Shown one piece after another: positions 1 to 9,176 of a stretch of DNA of 64,000 bases. How positions within the stretch are numbered: position 1 is the stretch's first letter; each line of letters begins with the position of its first letter. The DNA lies in contig NZ_VUOK01000013.1 of assembly GCF_009806555.1 (NCBI RefSeq), positions 124,541 through 188,540 of the forward strand. Direction: 5' to 3'. Both the position numbers and the translations under genes were made by a program. Under the pieces are notes generated by a model that saw nothing but the letters and a program-made list of their open reading frames with translations, was not told the DNA's origin and searched no databases. The DNA comes from Methylobacterium sp. 2A (lineage in GTDB: Bacteria > Pseudomonadota > Alphaproteobacteria > Rhizobiales > Beijerinckiaceae).

Positions 1-3
1 CTC

Positions 4-1734
4 ATGGTGACGCGTTTGAACGACAAGTCGAAGCTGCCGAGCCGCCACGTCACCGAGGGGCCGGACCGCGCGCCGCACCGCTCCTATCTCTACGCCATGG
101 GTCTGACCCGCGAGCAGATCCACCAGCCGCTCGTCGGCGTCGCCTCCTGCTGGAACGAGGCCGCGCCCTGCAACATCTCGCTGATGCGGCAGGCGCAGGC
201 GGTCAAGAAGGGGGTCGCCGCCGCCAACGGCACGCCGCGCGAGTTCTGCACCATCACGGTGACCGACGGCATCGCCATGGGCCATGGCGGCATGCGCGCC
301 TCGCTGCCGTCGCGCGAGGTCATCGCCGATTCGGTCGAGCTGACCATGCGCGGCCACGCCTACGACGCGCTGGTGGGCTTGGCCGGCTGCGACAAGTCGC
401 TGCCCGGCATGATGATGGCCATGGTGCGCCTCAACGTGCCGTCGATCTTCATCTACGGCGGCTCGATCCTGCCCGGCTCGTTCCGCGGCAAGCCCGTGAC
501 GGTCCAGGACCTGTTCGAGGCGGTCGGCAAGGTCGCGGTCGGCGACATGAGCCTGGAAGATCTCGACGAGCTGGAGCAGGTCGCCTGCCCCTCGGCCGGG
601 GCCTGCGGCGCGCAGTTCACCGCCAACACGATGGCGACCGTCTCCGAGGCGATCGGCCTCGCGCTGCCCTACTCGGCCGGCGCCCCGGCGCCCTACGAGA
701 TCCGGGACAAGTTCTGCGCCACCGCCGGCGAGAAGGTGATGGAGCTGCTGGCCAAGCAGATCCGCCCGCGCGACATCGTCACCCGCAAGGCCCTGGAGAA
801 CGCCGCGACCGTGGTGGCGGCCTCCGGCGGCTCGACCAACGCCGCCCTCCATCTGCCGGCGATCGCCCATGAATGCGGCATCGAATTCACGCTGTTCGAC
901 GTGGCCGAGATCTTCCGGCGCACGCCTTACATCGCCGACCTGAAGCCGGGCGGGCGCTACGTCGCCAAGGACATGTTCGAGGTCGGCGGCATCCCGCTCC
1001 TCATGAAGACGCTGCTCGATCACGGCTTCATGCACGGCGACTGCATGACGGTCACCGGCCGCACCATCGCGGAGAACATGGACCGGGTGACCTGGAACCC
1101 GGATCAGGACGTGGTCTACCCGGCCAACCGCCCGATCACGCCGACCGGCGGTGTCGTCGGCCTGAAGGGCAACCTCGCCCCCGAGGGCGCGATCGTGAAG
1201 GTCGCCGGCATGCCGACCGAGAAGCAGGTCTTCACCGGCCCGGCGCGTGTGTTCGACGGCGAGGAGGCCTGCTTCGCGGCGGTGCAGTCACGGACCTACA
1301 AGGAAGGCGAAGTCCTCGTCATCCGCTACGAGGGACCGCGCGGCGGCCCCGGCATGCGCGAGATGCTGTCGACCACCGCGGCCCTCTACGGCCAGGGCAT
1401 GGGCGACAAGGTCGCGCTGATCACGGACGGGCGCTTCTCCGGTGCGACGCGCGGCTTCTGCGTCGGCCATGTCGGGCCCGAGGCGGCGGTCGGCGGCCCG
1501 ATCGGCCTGATCCGCGACGGCGACATGATCACCCTGGACGCGATCCAGGGCACGCTCAGCGTCGCGCTGTCGGACGAGGAACTCGCCGAGCGTCGAAAAG
1601 CCTGGGCGCCGCGGGCCAACACCGCGACCTCCGGCTATCTCTGGAAATACGCGCAGGGCGTCGGCCCGGCGCTCTACGGCGCCGTCACGCACCCCGGAGG
1701 TGCCAAGGAGACGCAGAGCTATGCGGACGTCTAG
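4..1734 (+). CDS. ilvD: Dihydroxy-acid dehydratase
   Basis: Dehydrates 2,3-dihydroxy-isovalerate and 2,3-dihydroxy-3-methylvalerate to the 2-oxo acids of valine and isoleucine synthesis, in the cytosol, using an iron-sulfur cluster. The 576-residue product is full length for the IlvD/Edd family. It carries the cluster-region motifs AGCDKSLPGMMMAM (about residue 127) and VACPSAGACGAQFTANTM (about residue 197), and ends with the family pattern around DGRFSGATRGFCVGHVGPEA. The ATG at 4 has almost no upstream sequence in the window, so the start is not independently tested. Related sugar-acid dehydratases share this fold, but the overall sequence reads as the amino-acid biosynthetic type. The next gene starts inside its 3' end. 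Confidence 0.93.
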   Translation: MVTRLNDKSKLPSRHVTEGPDRAPHRSYLYAMGLTREQIHQPLVGVASCWNEAAPCNISLMRQAQAVKKGVAAANGTPREFCTITVTDGIAMGHGGMRASLPSREVIADSVELTMRGHAYDALVGLAGCDKSLPGMMMAMVRLNVPSIFIYGGSILPGSFRGKPVTVQDLFEAVGKVAVGDMSLEDLDELEQVACPSAGACGAQFTANTMATVSEAIGLALPYSAGAPAPYEIRDKFCATAGEKVMELLAKQIRPRDIVTRKALENAATVVAASGGSTNAALHLPAIAHECGIEFTLFDVAEIFRRTPYIADLKPGGRYVAKDMFEVGGIPLLMKTLLDHGFMHGDCMTVTGRTIAENMDRVTWNPDQDVVYPANRPITPTGGVVGLKGNLAPEGAIVKVAGMPTEKQVFTGPARVFDGEEACFAAVQSRTYKEGEVLVIRYEGPRGGPGMREMLSTTAALYGQGMGDKVALITDGRFSGATRGFCVGHVGPEAAVGGPIGLIRDGDMITLDAIQGTLSVALSDEELAERRKAWAPRANTATSGYLWKYAQGVGPALYGAVTHPGGAKETQSYADV

Positions 1735-2623
1735 GACTGACTCCAGCCGGCGCAGGGCGCTGGCCGGGGCCGATCCCGGTCGGTTCCGGTCTGCCGGGAG
1801 GGCCGTGCTCGCGGCCTGGGCGCTGGCTTTGCTCGCGTTGCCGACCACGGCGCCCCGCGCCCTCGACGCCAACGTGCGCATGCCGGTCCAGGTGCCGGTG
1901 GCCGACAAGAGCTATCGCTCGGCCAAGGACGCGCTGCGGGCCGGCATGCGCGAGTACAATGCCGGCGACAAGCAGGGCGCCGCGCGCGCCCTCGAATATG
2001 CGGCCGGGCAGGGCCATGCCCTGGCCCTGTGGAAGCTCGGCCGGATGTATGCCGACGGCGACGGTGTGCCCCATGACGACCTGAAGGCGTTCGAGTTCTT
2101 CTCCCGGATCGCCGATGCCAGCACCGATGACGGGCCCGATCCGCAGAACTCGGCGGTTCTGGGCAGCGCCTTCACGGCGCTCGGTACCTACTTCCTGGAG
2201 GGGATCAAGGGCACCTACGTGCGCCCGAATCCCGAGCGCGCCTATGATATGTTCAACTACGCGGCGTCCTATTACGGCGACCCCAACGCGCAGTACAATC
2301 TGGCCCGGCTCTACCTCGACGGCACCGGCGTCGAGGCCGATCCCCGGCAGGCCGCGCGCTGGTTCAACCTCGCCGCCGAGAAGGGACACCACCCGGCCCA
2401 GGCGCTGCTCGGCGACATGCTGATCAACGGCCTCGGCGGCGTGCCGATCCAGCGGGTGAAGGGCCTGATGTGGCTCTCCCTCGCCCGGGAGGGCGCCGAG
2501 GGCCGCAAGGATGACTGGATCGTGGCGCTCTACGACAAGAACTGGGCCGCCGCCAACGAGGACGACCGCGCGGAGGCGCAGACCCAGTTGCAGACCGTGG
2601 GGTCGATCCGGCGGCGGCGCTGA
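1721..2623 (+). CDS. Sel1-repeat exported protein
   Basis: A 300-residue protein with an N-terminal basic stretch and hydrophobic segment (AVLAAWALALLALPTTAPRA, about residues 28-47), which looks like a Sec signal peptide. Several Sel1/TPR-like helical repeats follow, for example ALALWKLGRMYADGDGV and DPNAQYNLARLYLDGTGVEA. Sel1 proteins are periplasmic or envelope scaffolds for protein-protein contacts; the partner cannot be told from sequence. The ATG at 1721 overlaps the last 14 bases of ilvD and is preceded by AAGGAG at 1705-1710, which supports this start and translation coupled to ilvD. It ends convergently with the next gene. Confidence 0.8.
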   Translation: MRTSRTDSSRRRALAGADPGRFRSAGRAVLAAWALALLALPTTAPRALDANVRMPVQVPVADKSYRSAKDALRAGMREYNAGDKQGAARALEYAAGQGHALALWKLGRMYADGDGVPHDDLKAFEFFSRIADASTDDGPDPQNSAVLGSAFTALGTYFLEGIKGTYVRPNPERAYDMFNYAASYYGDPNAQYNLARLYLDGTGVEADPRQAARWFNLAAEKGHHPAQALLGDMLINGLGGVPIQRVKGLMWLSLAREGAEGRKDDWIVALYDKNWAAANEDDRAEAQTQLQTVGSIRRRR

Positions 2624-2648
2624 CCGCCGCCGGCTCCCTCAGAGCGCG

Positions 2649-3272
2649 TCAGCCCTTCTTCGCCGCCAGGGCGGCCTTGAACGACGGCCGCCCCAGGGTG
2701 GCGTCGACATAGGCTGCGAGCCTCGGCCAGCGTCCGGCATCGATCCGGGCTTCGGCCAATTGGAAGTTGTAGAAACCGGTGGCGACCGAGATGTCGGCGA
2801 TGCTGAAGACGTCGCCCACGAGATACGGGCCCGCGACCTCGCCCTCCAGATAGTCGAAGAGCGGCGGCAGGTCCTTGTCGAGGGCCTTCGTCACCGCGGC
2901 CTCGTTTGTGGCCTGCTTCATCACGTTGGGCTTCAGCACCCGCTCGACGAAGGGCACGATCAGCTTCCCGAACAGCTCCGTGTCGCCGAACTTGTCGAAC
3001 CAGACGGCACGGCCGAGTGCCTTGGGATCGGTCGGCACGAGAGCCGGCGTCGGATGCTTGCGCTCCAGATACCAGAGGATGGCGGAGGAATCGGCGAGGC
3101 GGAAACCGTCATCCTCGATGGCGGGGATCTTTCCGAACGGGCTCGCCGCCTGGAAATCCGCATCCGGCGCGTGGAACATGACGGGCTTGTGCTCATACGA
3201 GACGCCCTTCTCGGCCAATGAGACCAGGACCTTGCGGACGAAGGGCGAGTAACCGGTGCCGTAGACGATCAA
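2649..3272 (-). CDS. Glutathione S-transferase family protein
   Basis: A 207-residue cytosolic GST. The N-terminal thioredoxin-like domain begins MIVYGTGYSPFVRKVLVSLA and includes the cis-proline segment GKIPAIEDDG and the glutathione-binding DSSAIL. An all-helical C-terminal domain carries the capping-box-like segment VFSIADISVATGFYNF. It probably conjugates or reduces small electrophiles with glutathione; the substrate is unknown. Length is normal. It is a single gene on the minus strand, between the Sel1 gene and xthA. Confidence 0.88.
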   Translation of the reverse strand: MIVYGTGYSPFVRKVLVSLAEKGVSYEHKPVMFHAPDADFQAASPFGKIPAIEDDGFRLADSSAILWYLERKHPTPALVPTDPKALGRAVWFDKFGDTELFGKLIVPFVERVLKPNVMKQATNEAAVTKALDKDLPPLFDYLEGEVAGPYLVGDVFSIADISVATGFYNFQLAEARIDAGRWPRLAAYVDATLGRPSFKAALAAKKG

Positions 3273-3343
3273 GCGGAGCTCCTATGCTGAGGGACGCGGC
3301 AGGTACCGGGCCGCGTTCCACCTCCCTTAGATAGGGCGTTGTG

Positions 3344-4138
3344 TCAGCCTGCCGACAGTTCGACCGTCACCGGAACGTGGTCGGACGGCTTGTCGAGCCC
3401 GCGCAGGTGCTTCTGCACCGAGGCCGCGACCAGCCGGTCAGCGGCCTGGGGCGAGAGCAGCAGGTGGTCGATCCGGATACCGGCATTCCGCTGCCAGCAG
3501 CCCGCCTGATAGTCCCAGAACGTGTAGAGCCCATCGCGGGGGTCGCAGGCCCGCAGCCCGTCCGTGTAGCCCTCGGCCAGCAGGGCGCGGAACGCCATCC
3601 GGCTCTCGAGGAGGAACAGGGCGTCGGAGCGCCACGCCTCCGGATCGGCGGCGTCGGCGGGCTCCGGGATGACGTTGTAGTCGCCCGCCAGAACCACCGC
3701 GTTCTCGTCTTCCATCAGCGCGCGCGCATGGAGCCTGAGTCGTTCGAGGAAGGCGAGCTTGTAGGGGTATTTCGGGCTGTCCACCGGATTGCCGTTCGGC
3801 AGGTAGATCGAGGCGACCCGCACCGGCCGGGTCTCCGTTCCCGAGATCAGCGCCTCGATGTAGCGGGCCTGCTCGTCCTCGGCATCGCCGGGAAGCCCGC
3901 GCCGCACCTCGCCCATCGTGAGCGGCGCGCGGACCAGCAGGGCGACGCCGTTATAGGCCTTCTGGCCCAGCGTCTCGACCGCGTAGCCAGCGGCCTCCAC
4001 CTCGGCGCGGGGGAACGCCGCATCCTGGCATTTCAGCTCCTGGAGGCAGACCACGTCGGGCTTGGCCTCGTCGAGGAAGGCCAGGAGGTGGGGCAAACGC
4101 TGCTTGATCGAATTGACGTTCCAGGTCGTGATCCGCAT
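3344..4138 (-). CDS. xthA: Exodeoxyribonuclease III / AP endonuclease
   Basis: Base-excision repair enzyme of the ExoIII/APE1 family, 264 residues, which cleaves 5' of abasic sites and has 3' phosphatase and exonuclease activity. The start MRITTWNVNSIKQRL matches the family N-terminus, so I chose the ATG at 4138 over a longer frame beginning at 4210. Catalytic motifs are LQELKCQD (metal-binding Glu), YNGVALLVR, AGDYNVIP (Asp and Asn), the FWDYQAGCWQRNAGIRIDH segment and the C-terminal KPSDHVPVTVEL (Asp-His). No residue appears to be missing. Confidence 0.93.
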   Translation of the reverse strand: MRITTWNVNSIKQRLPHLLAFLDEAKPDVVCLQELKCQDAAFPRAEVEAAGYAVETLGQKAYNGVALLVRAPLTMGEVRRGLPGDAEDEQARYIEALISGTETRPVRVASIYLPNGNPVDSPKYPYKLAFLERLRLHARALMEDENAVVLAGDYNVIPEPADAADPEAWRSDALFLLESRMAFRALLAEGYTDGLRACDPRDGLYTFWDYQAGCWQRNAGIRIDHLLLSPQAADRLVAASVQKHLRGLDKPSDHVPVTVELSAG

Positions 4139-4370
4139 CGCCTCGCATCCGGTCGCCTCTGGGTCGTCATCCCCGCTTCGCGTCGCGCTGGCAAGGCCGG
4201 CTTGGTGCAAGATCGGGCATCTAGGTGTCGCTCCGAACGATGGCGTCGCGCTTGGCGGCGATCCGGCGCAGAAGCGTCAGCGTCGTGCCGGGCTCGGCAG
4301 GCCGGTGCGATGCATCCGCTTCGGCCGGATCTGAACCCGCTCCGGCAGAGAGCGTCCTGAGGGGGGTCCC

Positions 4371-5057
4371 ATGGAATGGTTCGAGCCGGTGCGGGCCTAT
4401 TGCGAGCGGGCCGACGCCGGGTTCTGGGCCGAGCCCGTCAACGCCCTGTCCAACGCCGCCTTCCTTCTGGCCGCCGCTGCGGCGGCGCGGCGCGCAAGCC
4501 AGGCCCGGCCTCCGGATCGCGTCGGGTTCGGTCTGGCCGGGCTGATCGCGGTGATCGGGATCGGCTCCTTCCTGTTCCACACGCTGGCCGTCCGTTGGGC
4601 GATGCTGGCCGACGTGATCCCGATCGCGGCGTTCATCTACGCGTATCTCGCGCTGGCGCTCCGTCGGTTCCTGCGGCTCTCGCGGGTGCGCGTCGTCGTG
4701 GGAACGGCGGGTTTCGCGATGTTCGGCTTCTCGCTCACGCCCATGCTCGACGACATGACGGGCCTCGACCTCTCGCATCTGACCAACGGCTCGATCGATT
4801 ATCTGCCGGCGCTGCTGGCGCTGTTCGGCGTCACGGCCATGACCCTCATGCGTCCGGAGGAGCACCGTATCGGCACGGGACGGCGACTCACCGGCATCGG
4901 CGCCCTGTTCGTGATCTCGCTCGCCGCGCGCAGCGCCGACCAAGCCGCCTGCGCATCGCTGCCGATCGGGACGCATCCGGTGTGGCATGTCCTCAATGCG
5001 GTCGCGCTCTACGGCCTCGTGGCGACCGCGATCCGGCATCGCGCCGTGGCCGGATGA
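4371..5057 (+). CDS. Ceramidase-family (CREST) membrane protein
   Basis: A 228-residue integral membrane protein with about seven hydrophobic segments. It has the conserved pattern of the alkaline ceramidase/CREST superfamily: an N-terminal EPVNALSNAAFL motif, GIGSFLFHT with its histidine, and a C-terminal HPVWHVLNA with two histidines. In eukaryotic members these residues bind zinc and hydrolyse ceramide. The bacterial substrate is not known, and this may be another lipid amidase. Translation starts at the ATG at 4371, preceded by a GAGGGG-like site. It runs in the same direction as hom, but the gap of more than 100 bases makes co-transcription uncertain. Confidence 0.75.
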   Translation: MEWFEPVRAYCERADAGFWAEPVNALSNAAFLLAAAAAARRASQARPPDRVGFGLAGLIAVIGIGSFLFHTLAVRWAMLADVIPIAAFIYAYLALALRRFLRLSRVRVVVGTAGFAMFGFSLTPMLDDMTGLDLSHLTNGSIDYLPALLALFGVTAMTLMRPEEHRIGTGRRLTGIGALFVISLAARSADQAACASLPIGTHPVWHVLNAVALYGLVATAIRHRAVAG

Positions 5058-5166
5058 GCCGATCGCCGCGCCGCGGCGGTTTCCTTGCGGCGCAGACCGA
5101 TTTCTTGCAGAAGTGCGCCGCATCGGGCGCCCGGCTCTTCGCGGTCGCCTGGGCATGGAAGAGGTC

Positions 5167-6483
5167 ATGACAGTGAGTTTTCGCCTCGGGATCGCCGGGC
5201 TCGGCACCGTCGGTGCGTCCGTGGTCCGGATGGTGGAACGCCGCCGTCCGGCGCTCGCCGCTTCGGGCCTCGACCTGCGGGTGACCGCGGTGTCGTCCCG
5301 CGACCGGAGCCGCGACCGCGGCCTCGACATGGCGGGGATCGACTGGTTCGACGATCCGGTCGCCCTGGCGCGGTCGGGAAATGTCGACGCCGTGGTCGAG
5401 TTGATCGGCGGGGCCGAGGGGGCGGCCAAGGCCGTGGTCGAGGCGGCGCTCGAATCCGGCAAGCCGGTGGTGACCGCCAACAAGGCGCTCCTCGCCCGCC
5501 ACGGCGCCTCTCTGGCTGCTTTGGCCGAAGCGCGCGGCGTCGCGCTGGCCTTCGAGGCGGCGGTGGCCGGGGGGATCCCGGTGATCAAGACCCTGCGCGA
5601 GGGCCTGCCCGGCAACGCGGTGAGCCGCGTCTACGGAATCCTCAACGGCACCTGCAACTACATCCTCAGCCGGATGGAGCGCGAGGGCCTGACCTTCGAG
5701 GCCTGCCTCAAGGACGCGCAGGCGCTGGGCTACGCCGAGGCCGACCCGACCTTCGACGTCGAAGGCTTCGACACCGCCCACAAGCTCGCGATTCTGACGA
5801 GCCTCGCCTTCGGCACCGCGGTCGATGCCGACGGCGTGTCGGTGGAGGGGATCTCACGCGTCCAGCCCCTCGACCTGCGCATGGCCGACGAGCTCGGCTA
5901 CCGGATCAAGCTGCTCGGCGTCGCGCAGGCGACCGAGGCCGGGGTCGAGCAGCGGGTGCATCCCACCATGGTGCCGAAATCCTCGGCCATCGCCCAGGTC
6001 ATGGGCGTCACCAACGCGGTGACGATCGATGCCGACGCGGTCGGCGAGCTGACCCTGATCGGCCCGGGCGCCGGCGGCGAGGCGACGGCCTCCGCGGTCG
6101 TGGCCGATATCGCCGACGTGGCGCGCGGGATCGTGCGTTCGACCTTCGGCATCCCCGCCGCCACGATGCGCGCCAGCGAACGCGTCGAGATGCAGCGCCA
6201 CAAGGGCGGCTACTATATCCGGCTCACGGTTCACGATCGGCCGGGCGTCGCGGCGGGCGTCGCCCAGCGGATGGCCGAGCGCGAGATCTCTCTGGAGAGC
6301 ATCCTGCAACGCCGCACCGAGGGCGGTGACTCGGATCCGCGCGGGCGCTCGGGGCGGCCCGTGCCGCTGGTTCTGATCACCTATGCGGCCACCGAGGGCA
6401 GCATCCGCACAGCCCTCGACGCGATCGATGCGGACGGTCTGCTGGCCGAGCCGCCCCAGGTCATCCGGATCGAGCGCGAGTAA
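5167..6483 (+). CDS. hom: Homoserine dehydrogenase
   Basis: Reduces aspartate semialdehyde to homoserine with NAD(P)H, the branch step to threonine and methionine. The 438-residue product has a Rossmann motif GIAGLGTVGASVV at the N-terminus, the catalytic region AEADPTFDVEGFDTAHKLAI, and a C-terminal ACT domain (YYIRLTVHDRPGVAAGVA onward) that in this family gives feedback control by threonine. I chose the ATG at 5167 because the Rossmann strand starts six residues later; an ATG at 5155 would add four residues. glpX follows in the same direction, an arrangement common in alphaproteobacteria. Confidence 0.93.
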   Translation: MTVSFRLGIAGLGTVGASVVRMVERRRPALAASGLDLRVTAVSSRDRSRDRGLDMAGIDWFDDPVALARSGNVDAVVELIGGAEGAAKAVVEAALESGKPVVTANKALLARHGASLAALAEARGVALAFEAAVAGGIPVIKTLREGLPGNAVSRVYGILNGTCNYILSRMEREGLTFEACLKDAQALGYAEADPTFDVEGFDTAHKLAILTSLAFGTAVDADGVSVEGISRVQPLDLRMADELGYRIKLLGVAQATEAGVEQRVHPTMVPKSSAIAQVMGVTNAVTIDADAVGELTLIGPGAGGEATASAVVADIADVARGIVRSTFGIPAATMRASERVEMQRHKGGYYIRLTVHDRPGVAAGVAQRMAEREISLESILQRRTEGGDSDPRGRSGRPVPLVLITYAATEGSIRTALDAIDADGLLAEPPQVIRIERE

Positions 6484-6587
6484 CGGCGCAACGCGCGATT
6501 CACGCTCTGCGATAGGGCGAGTCCCGACGCCCTTCTGGATGAGATCGGCAAGCCTCGCGAAACGATCCGGTGCAAGATACGCGGATC

Positions 6588-6599
6588 TAATCTAGATTA
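6588..6599. promoter_or_regulatory. Palindrome upstream of glpX
   Basis: TAATCTAGATTA is a perfect 12-bp palindrome about 100 bases before the glpX start, in a short AT-rich patch within GC-rich DNA. It could be an operator or part of a promoter for glpX. No regulator is encoded nearby, so its role is inferred from position only. Confidence 0.3.
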
Positions 6600-6699
6600 T
6601 GGGGCCGCCTCGAACGGAGCTTAGGCTGAACGTCGATCGCCGAACGGCGTTTATATCGGGATCCGACAAAAGATCGGGCCCGGACAAAGGCAGGAAACG

Positions 6700-7683
6700 A
6701 TGGCCGACGCTCTGAAACCCGCTTCGCGCGGGGTCCCGCGCATGCTCGCCCTGGAATTGGCCCGCGTGACCGAACGGGCCGCCATCGCGGCGGCGCGCCT
6801 GCGGGGTAAGGGTGACGAGAAGGCCGCCGATCAGGCGGCCGTCGATGCCATGCGCGACGAGCTCAACGGCCTTCCGATCCGCGGCACGGTGGTGATCGGG
6901 GAGGGCGAGCGCGACGAGGCGCCGATGCTGTTCATCGGCGAGCAACTGGGGCGCGGCGAAGGTCCGGAGGTGGATATCGCGGTCGATCCCCTCGAAGGCA
7001 CGACGCTCTGCGCCAAGGACATGCCCGGGGCGATCGCCGTCATGGCGATGGCGGAGCGCGGCTCCCTGCTCGCGGCCCCCGACGTCTACATGCAGAAGAT
7101 CGCGATCGGCCCGGGCTATCCGGCCGGACTCGTCGACCTCGATGCGAGTCCCACCGACAATGTCCGCGCGCTGGCCCGGGCCAAGGGCGTCGATCCGCAG
7201 CAGATCACCGCGCTGATCCTAGACCGGCCCCGTCACGCGGCGCTCGTGGCCGAGGTGCGGGAGGCGGGGGCCGCGGTCCGGCTGATCTCGGACGGCGACA
7301 TTGCCGGGATCATCTTCACGGCTCGGCCCGAGGAGACCGGGATCGATCTCTATCTCGGGACCGGCGCAGCGCCCGAGGGGGTGCTCGCGGCGGCGGCGAT
7401 GCGATGCATCGGGGGCCAGATGCAGGGCCGCCTCATCCTCGACACGGCCGATCGCCGCCGCCGGGCGACCGAAATGGGCATCAAGGATCTCGACCGGAAA
7501 TACGATCTCACCGAATTGGCGAGCGGCGACGTGATCGTGGCGGCCACGGGCGTCACCGACGGCGCGCTGCTGCGCGGCGTCCGCTTCCGGCCGGACCGGA
7601 TCCAGACCGAGACGGTGGTCTACCGGTCCGAGGCCGGCACCGTGCGCCGGATCCTCGGGGAGCATCGGCGCGGGTTGAGCTGA
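6700..7683 (+). CDS. glpX: Class II fructose-1,6-bisphosphatase
   Basis: Hydrolyses fructose-1,6-bisphosphate (and in some bacteria sedoheptulose-1,7-bisphosphate) in gluconeogenesis or the Calvin cycle. The 327-residue product has the lithium-sensitive phosphatase core: GTVVIGEGERDEAPMLFIGE followed by DIAVDPLEGTT, which supply the metal-binding Glu and Asp residues. The ATG at 6700 has a strong AGGAAA site six to ten bases upstream. It ends 15 bases from the convergent L,D-transpeptidase gene. Confidence 0.93.
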   Translation: MADALKPASRGVPRMLALELARVTERAAIAAARLRGKGDEKAADQAAVDAMRDELNGLPIRGTVVIGEGERDEAPMLFIGEQLGRGEGPEVDIAVDPLEGTTLCAKDMPGAIAVMAMAERGSLLAAPDVYMQKIAIGPGYPAGLVDLDASPTDNVRALARAKGVDPQQITALILDRPRHAALVAEVREAGAAVRLISDGDIAGIIFTARPEETGIDLYLGTGAAPEGVLAAAAMRCIGGQMQGRLILDTADRRRRATEMGIKDLDRKYDLTELASGDVIVAATGVTDGALLRGVRFRPDRIQTETVVYRSEAGTVRRILGEHRRGLS

Positions 7684-7698
7684 CGCGTCAGCAGGTTT

Positions 7699-8712
7699 TC
7701 AGAGCCGGCTGTCCGCGGTGCGACCCCGCGGCGCCGGCGGGTTCGCAGCCGCTTCAACCGTGCCGCCGCCGCTCAGCACGACCACCTTCGTGCCGACATT
7801 GACGCGGCTGAACAGGTCGATGGCATCCTGGTTGATCATCCGGATGCAGCCCGAGGACACGCTCTTGCCGATGGAGTAGGGCTCGAGGGTGCCGTGAATG
7901 CGAAACAGCGTGTCCTTGTTGCCCTGCCAGAGGTACATGGCCCGGGCGCCGAGCGGGTTGCGCAGGCCGCCCGCCACGCCGAGGCCGCTCTGCAGCTTGT
8001 CGACCTCGCTCGCGAGCTTCGGGCTGCGGGCGATCATCTCCTTGGGCGGATACCAGTCCGGCCATGCCTGCTTGGAATTGACCGTGGCGCTGCCGGACCA
8101 CGAGAAGCCCTGCTTGCCGACGCCCACACCGTAGCGGCGCGCCCGGCCGTTCTCCTCCACCAGCGTGAGCTGGTGCGCGCGCGGATCGACGATGATCGTC
8201 CCCGGCTCGTAGGGGCCGTGATAGGCGATCTCCTGGCGCAGAAACGCCGGGTTCATCTTCTTGTAATTGAACGCCTGGATCGGAAAAACGTCATCGGTGA
8301 CCGGCCCGTAGATCCTGGCGTAGTCGATCGGCTCGTTGTCGGGCGCGCGCAGCACGGCCTTCGCCTTGGCGGCCTCCAGCGGCGACAGGCCCTCGGCCGT
8401 GGACGCCGTGCCCGGGCGGCCCGGCGCCGTCGGCTCCGCATCCAGCGACGCGGCGGATGCCGGAGGCTGGGGCTGCGCGGCCTGCCGCGGCGCGGCGGGG
8501 CGCACGAAGTCGGTGCGGCCGGTATAGGGCAGGTAGCGGTCGCCGCGGCGCACGTAATACGCGCCGTTCTGATCCTGGTAGAGCTGCCCGTCATCGCCGA
8601 ACCCGTCGATGCCGGCCTGACCGACCGGGCCGCGGCCCTGAGCGTGCGCGGGGGAAGCGACGGCGAGGACGGCGAAGCCGGCCAGGAGAAGGCGACGGAT
8701 CGGGGCGGGCAT
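7699..8712 (-). CDS. L,D-transpeptidase (YkuD/ErfK family)
   Basis: A 337-residue exported enzyme that crosslinks peptidoglycan or attaches proteins to it. An N-terminal signal peptide ends near HAQG (about residue 25). A low-complexity Ala/Pro-rich spacer follows to about residue 110, then the YkuD domain. The catalytic motif is HGTLEPYSIGKSVSSGCIRM, with histidine, serine and the nucleophile cysteine in the expected spacing. The spacer may let the enzyme reach the cell wall from the membrane side. It is a single gene with its own upstream region. Confidence 0.9.
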   Translation of the reverse strand: MPAPIRRLLLAGFAVLAVASPAHAQGRGPVGQAGIDGFGDDGQLYQDQNGAYYVRRGDRYLPYTGRTDFVRPAAPRQAAQPQPPASAASLDAEPTAPGRPGTASTAEGLSPLEAAKAKAVLRAPDNEPIDYARIYGPVTDDVFPIQAFNYKKMNPAFLRQEIAYHGPYEPGTIIVDPRAHQLTLVEENGRARRYGVGVGKQGFSWSGSATVNSKQAWPDWYPPKEMIARSPKLASEVDKLQSGLGVAGGLRNPLGARAMYLWQGNKDTLFRIHGTLEPYSIGKSVSSGCIRMINQDAIDLFSRVNVGTKVVVLSGGGTVEAAANPPAPRGRTADSRL

Positions 8713-9176
8713 GGTTTGAAAATTCCTCGGCGGCGACGCCGGGACACGTCCGGGCGCGCAATCGAGCGGGCCTGCACGAAGACATGGCTCAGCTCATCCC
8801 TTAGCGTAGCAAATACCGCGCTTCGCCGCCAAGTTGCCGGCAACCTGCACGGGCACATTACGGGCGGTCGGGGCCTCGTTCTTCATGCCTGTGTGACCCG
8901 CTTGCCGCAATCGCCCCGCGCCACCCGGCGCAGATCCGACGGAACCGCGCTCTGCCGCCCGTTTGCTTGGCAGTGCTGCCTCGATCGGCATCAGCGTGCG
9001 GTCCGGCGCCCGAGGCCCGCGGCAACCGGGATCTGGCACGCTTGCTGCTTAGCCAAGGGCAGCCGCGCCTGATGCGGCGGCGGAGCAACGGCGCTCCAGA
9101 CAGCGGACGGTGTGAGTCCGGATCCCCGGCATGAGCGACCGCGTGACGGTTCGCCTTTCTATGACGAGCACCTGAA
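8713..9176. promoter_or_regulatory. Divergent intergenic region between the L,D-transpeptidase and the nitrate porter
   Basis: 464 bases with no convincing gene. It must hold the promoters of both divergent neighbours. It contains a perfect palindrome GTTGCCGGCAAC at 8833-8844 and the sigma-54-like element listed separately at 9034-9050. Nothing else was recognised. Confidence 0.5.
9034..9050 (+). promoter_or_regulatory. Possible sigma-54 promoter for the nitrate porter
   Basis: TGGCACG, four bases, then CTGCTT: the GG and GC dinucleotides are separated by 10 bases, as in -24/-12 promoters. The -12 half reads CTGC instead of the usual TTGC. It lies about 125 bases before the narK-type start codon. 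Nitrate transport is often under NtrC and sigma-54 control, which fits, but one near-match alone is modest evidence. Confidence 0.4.
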
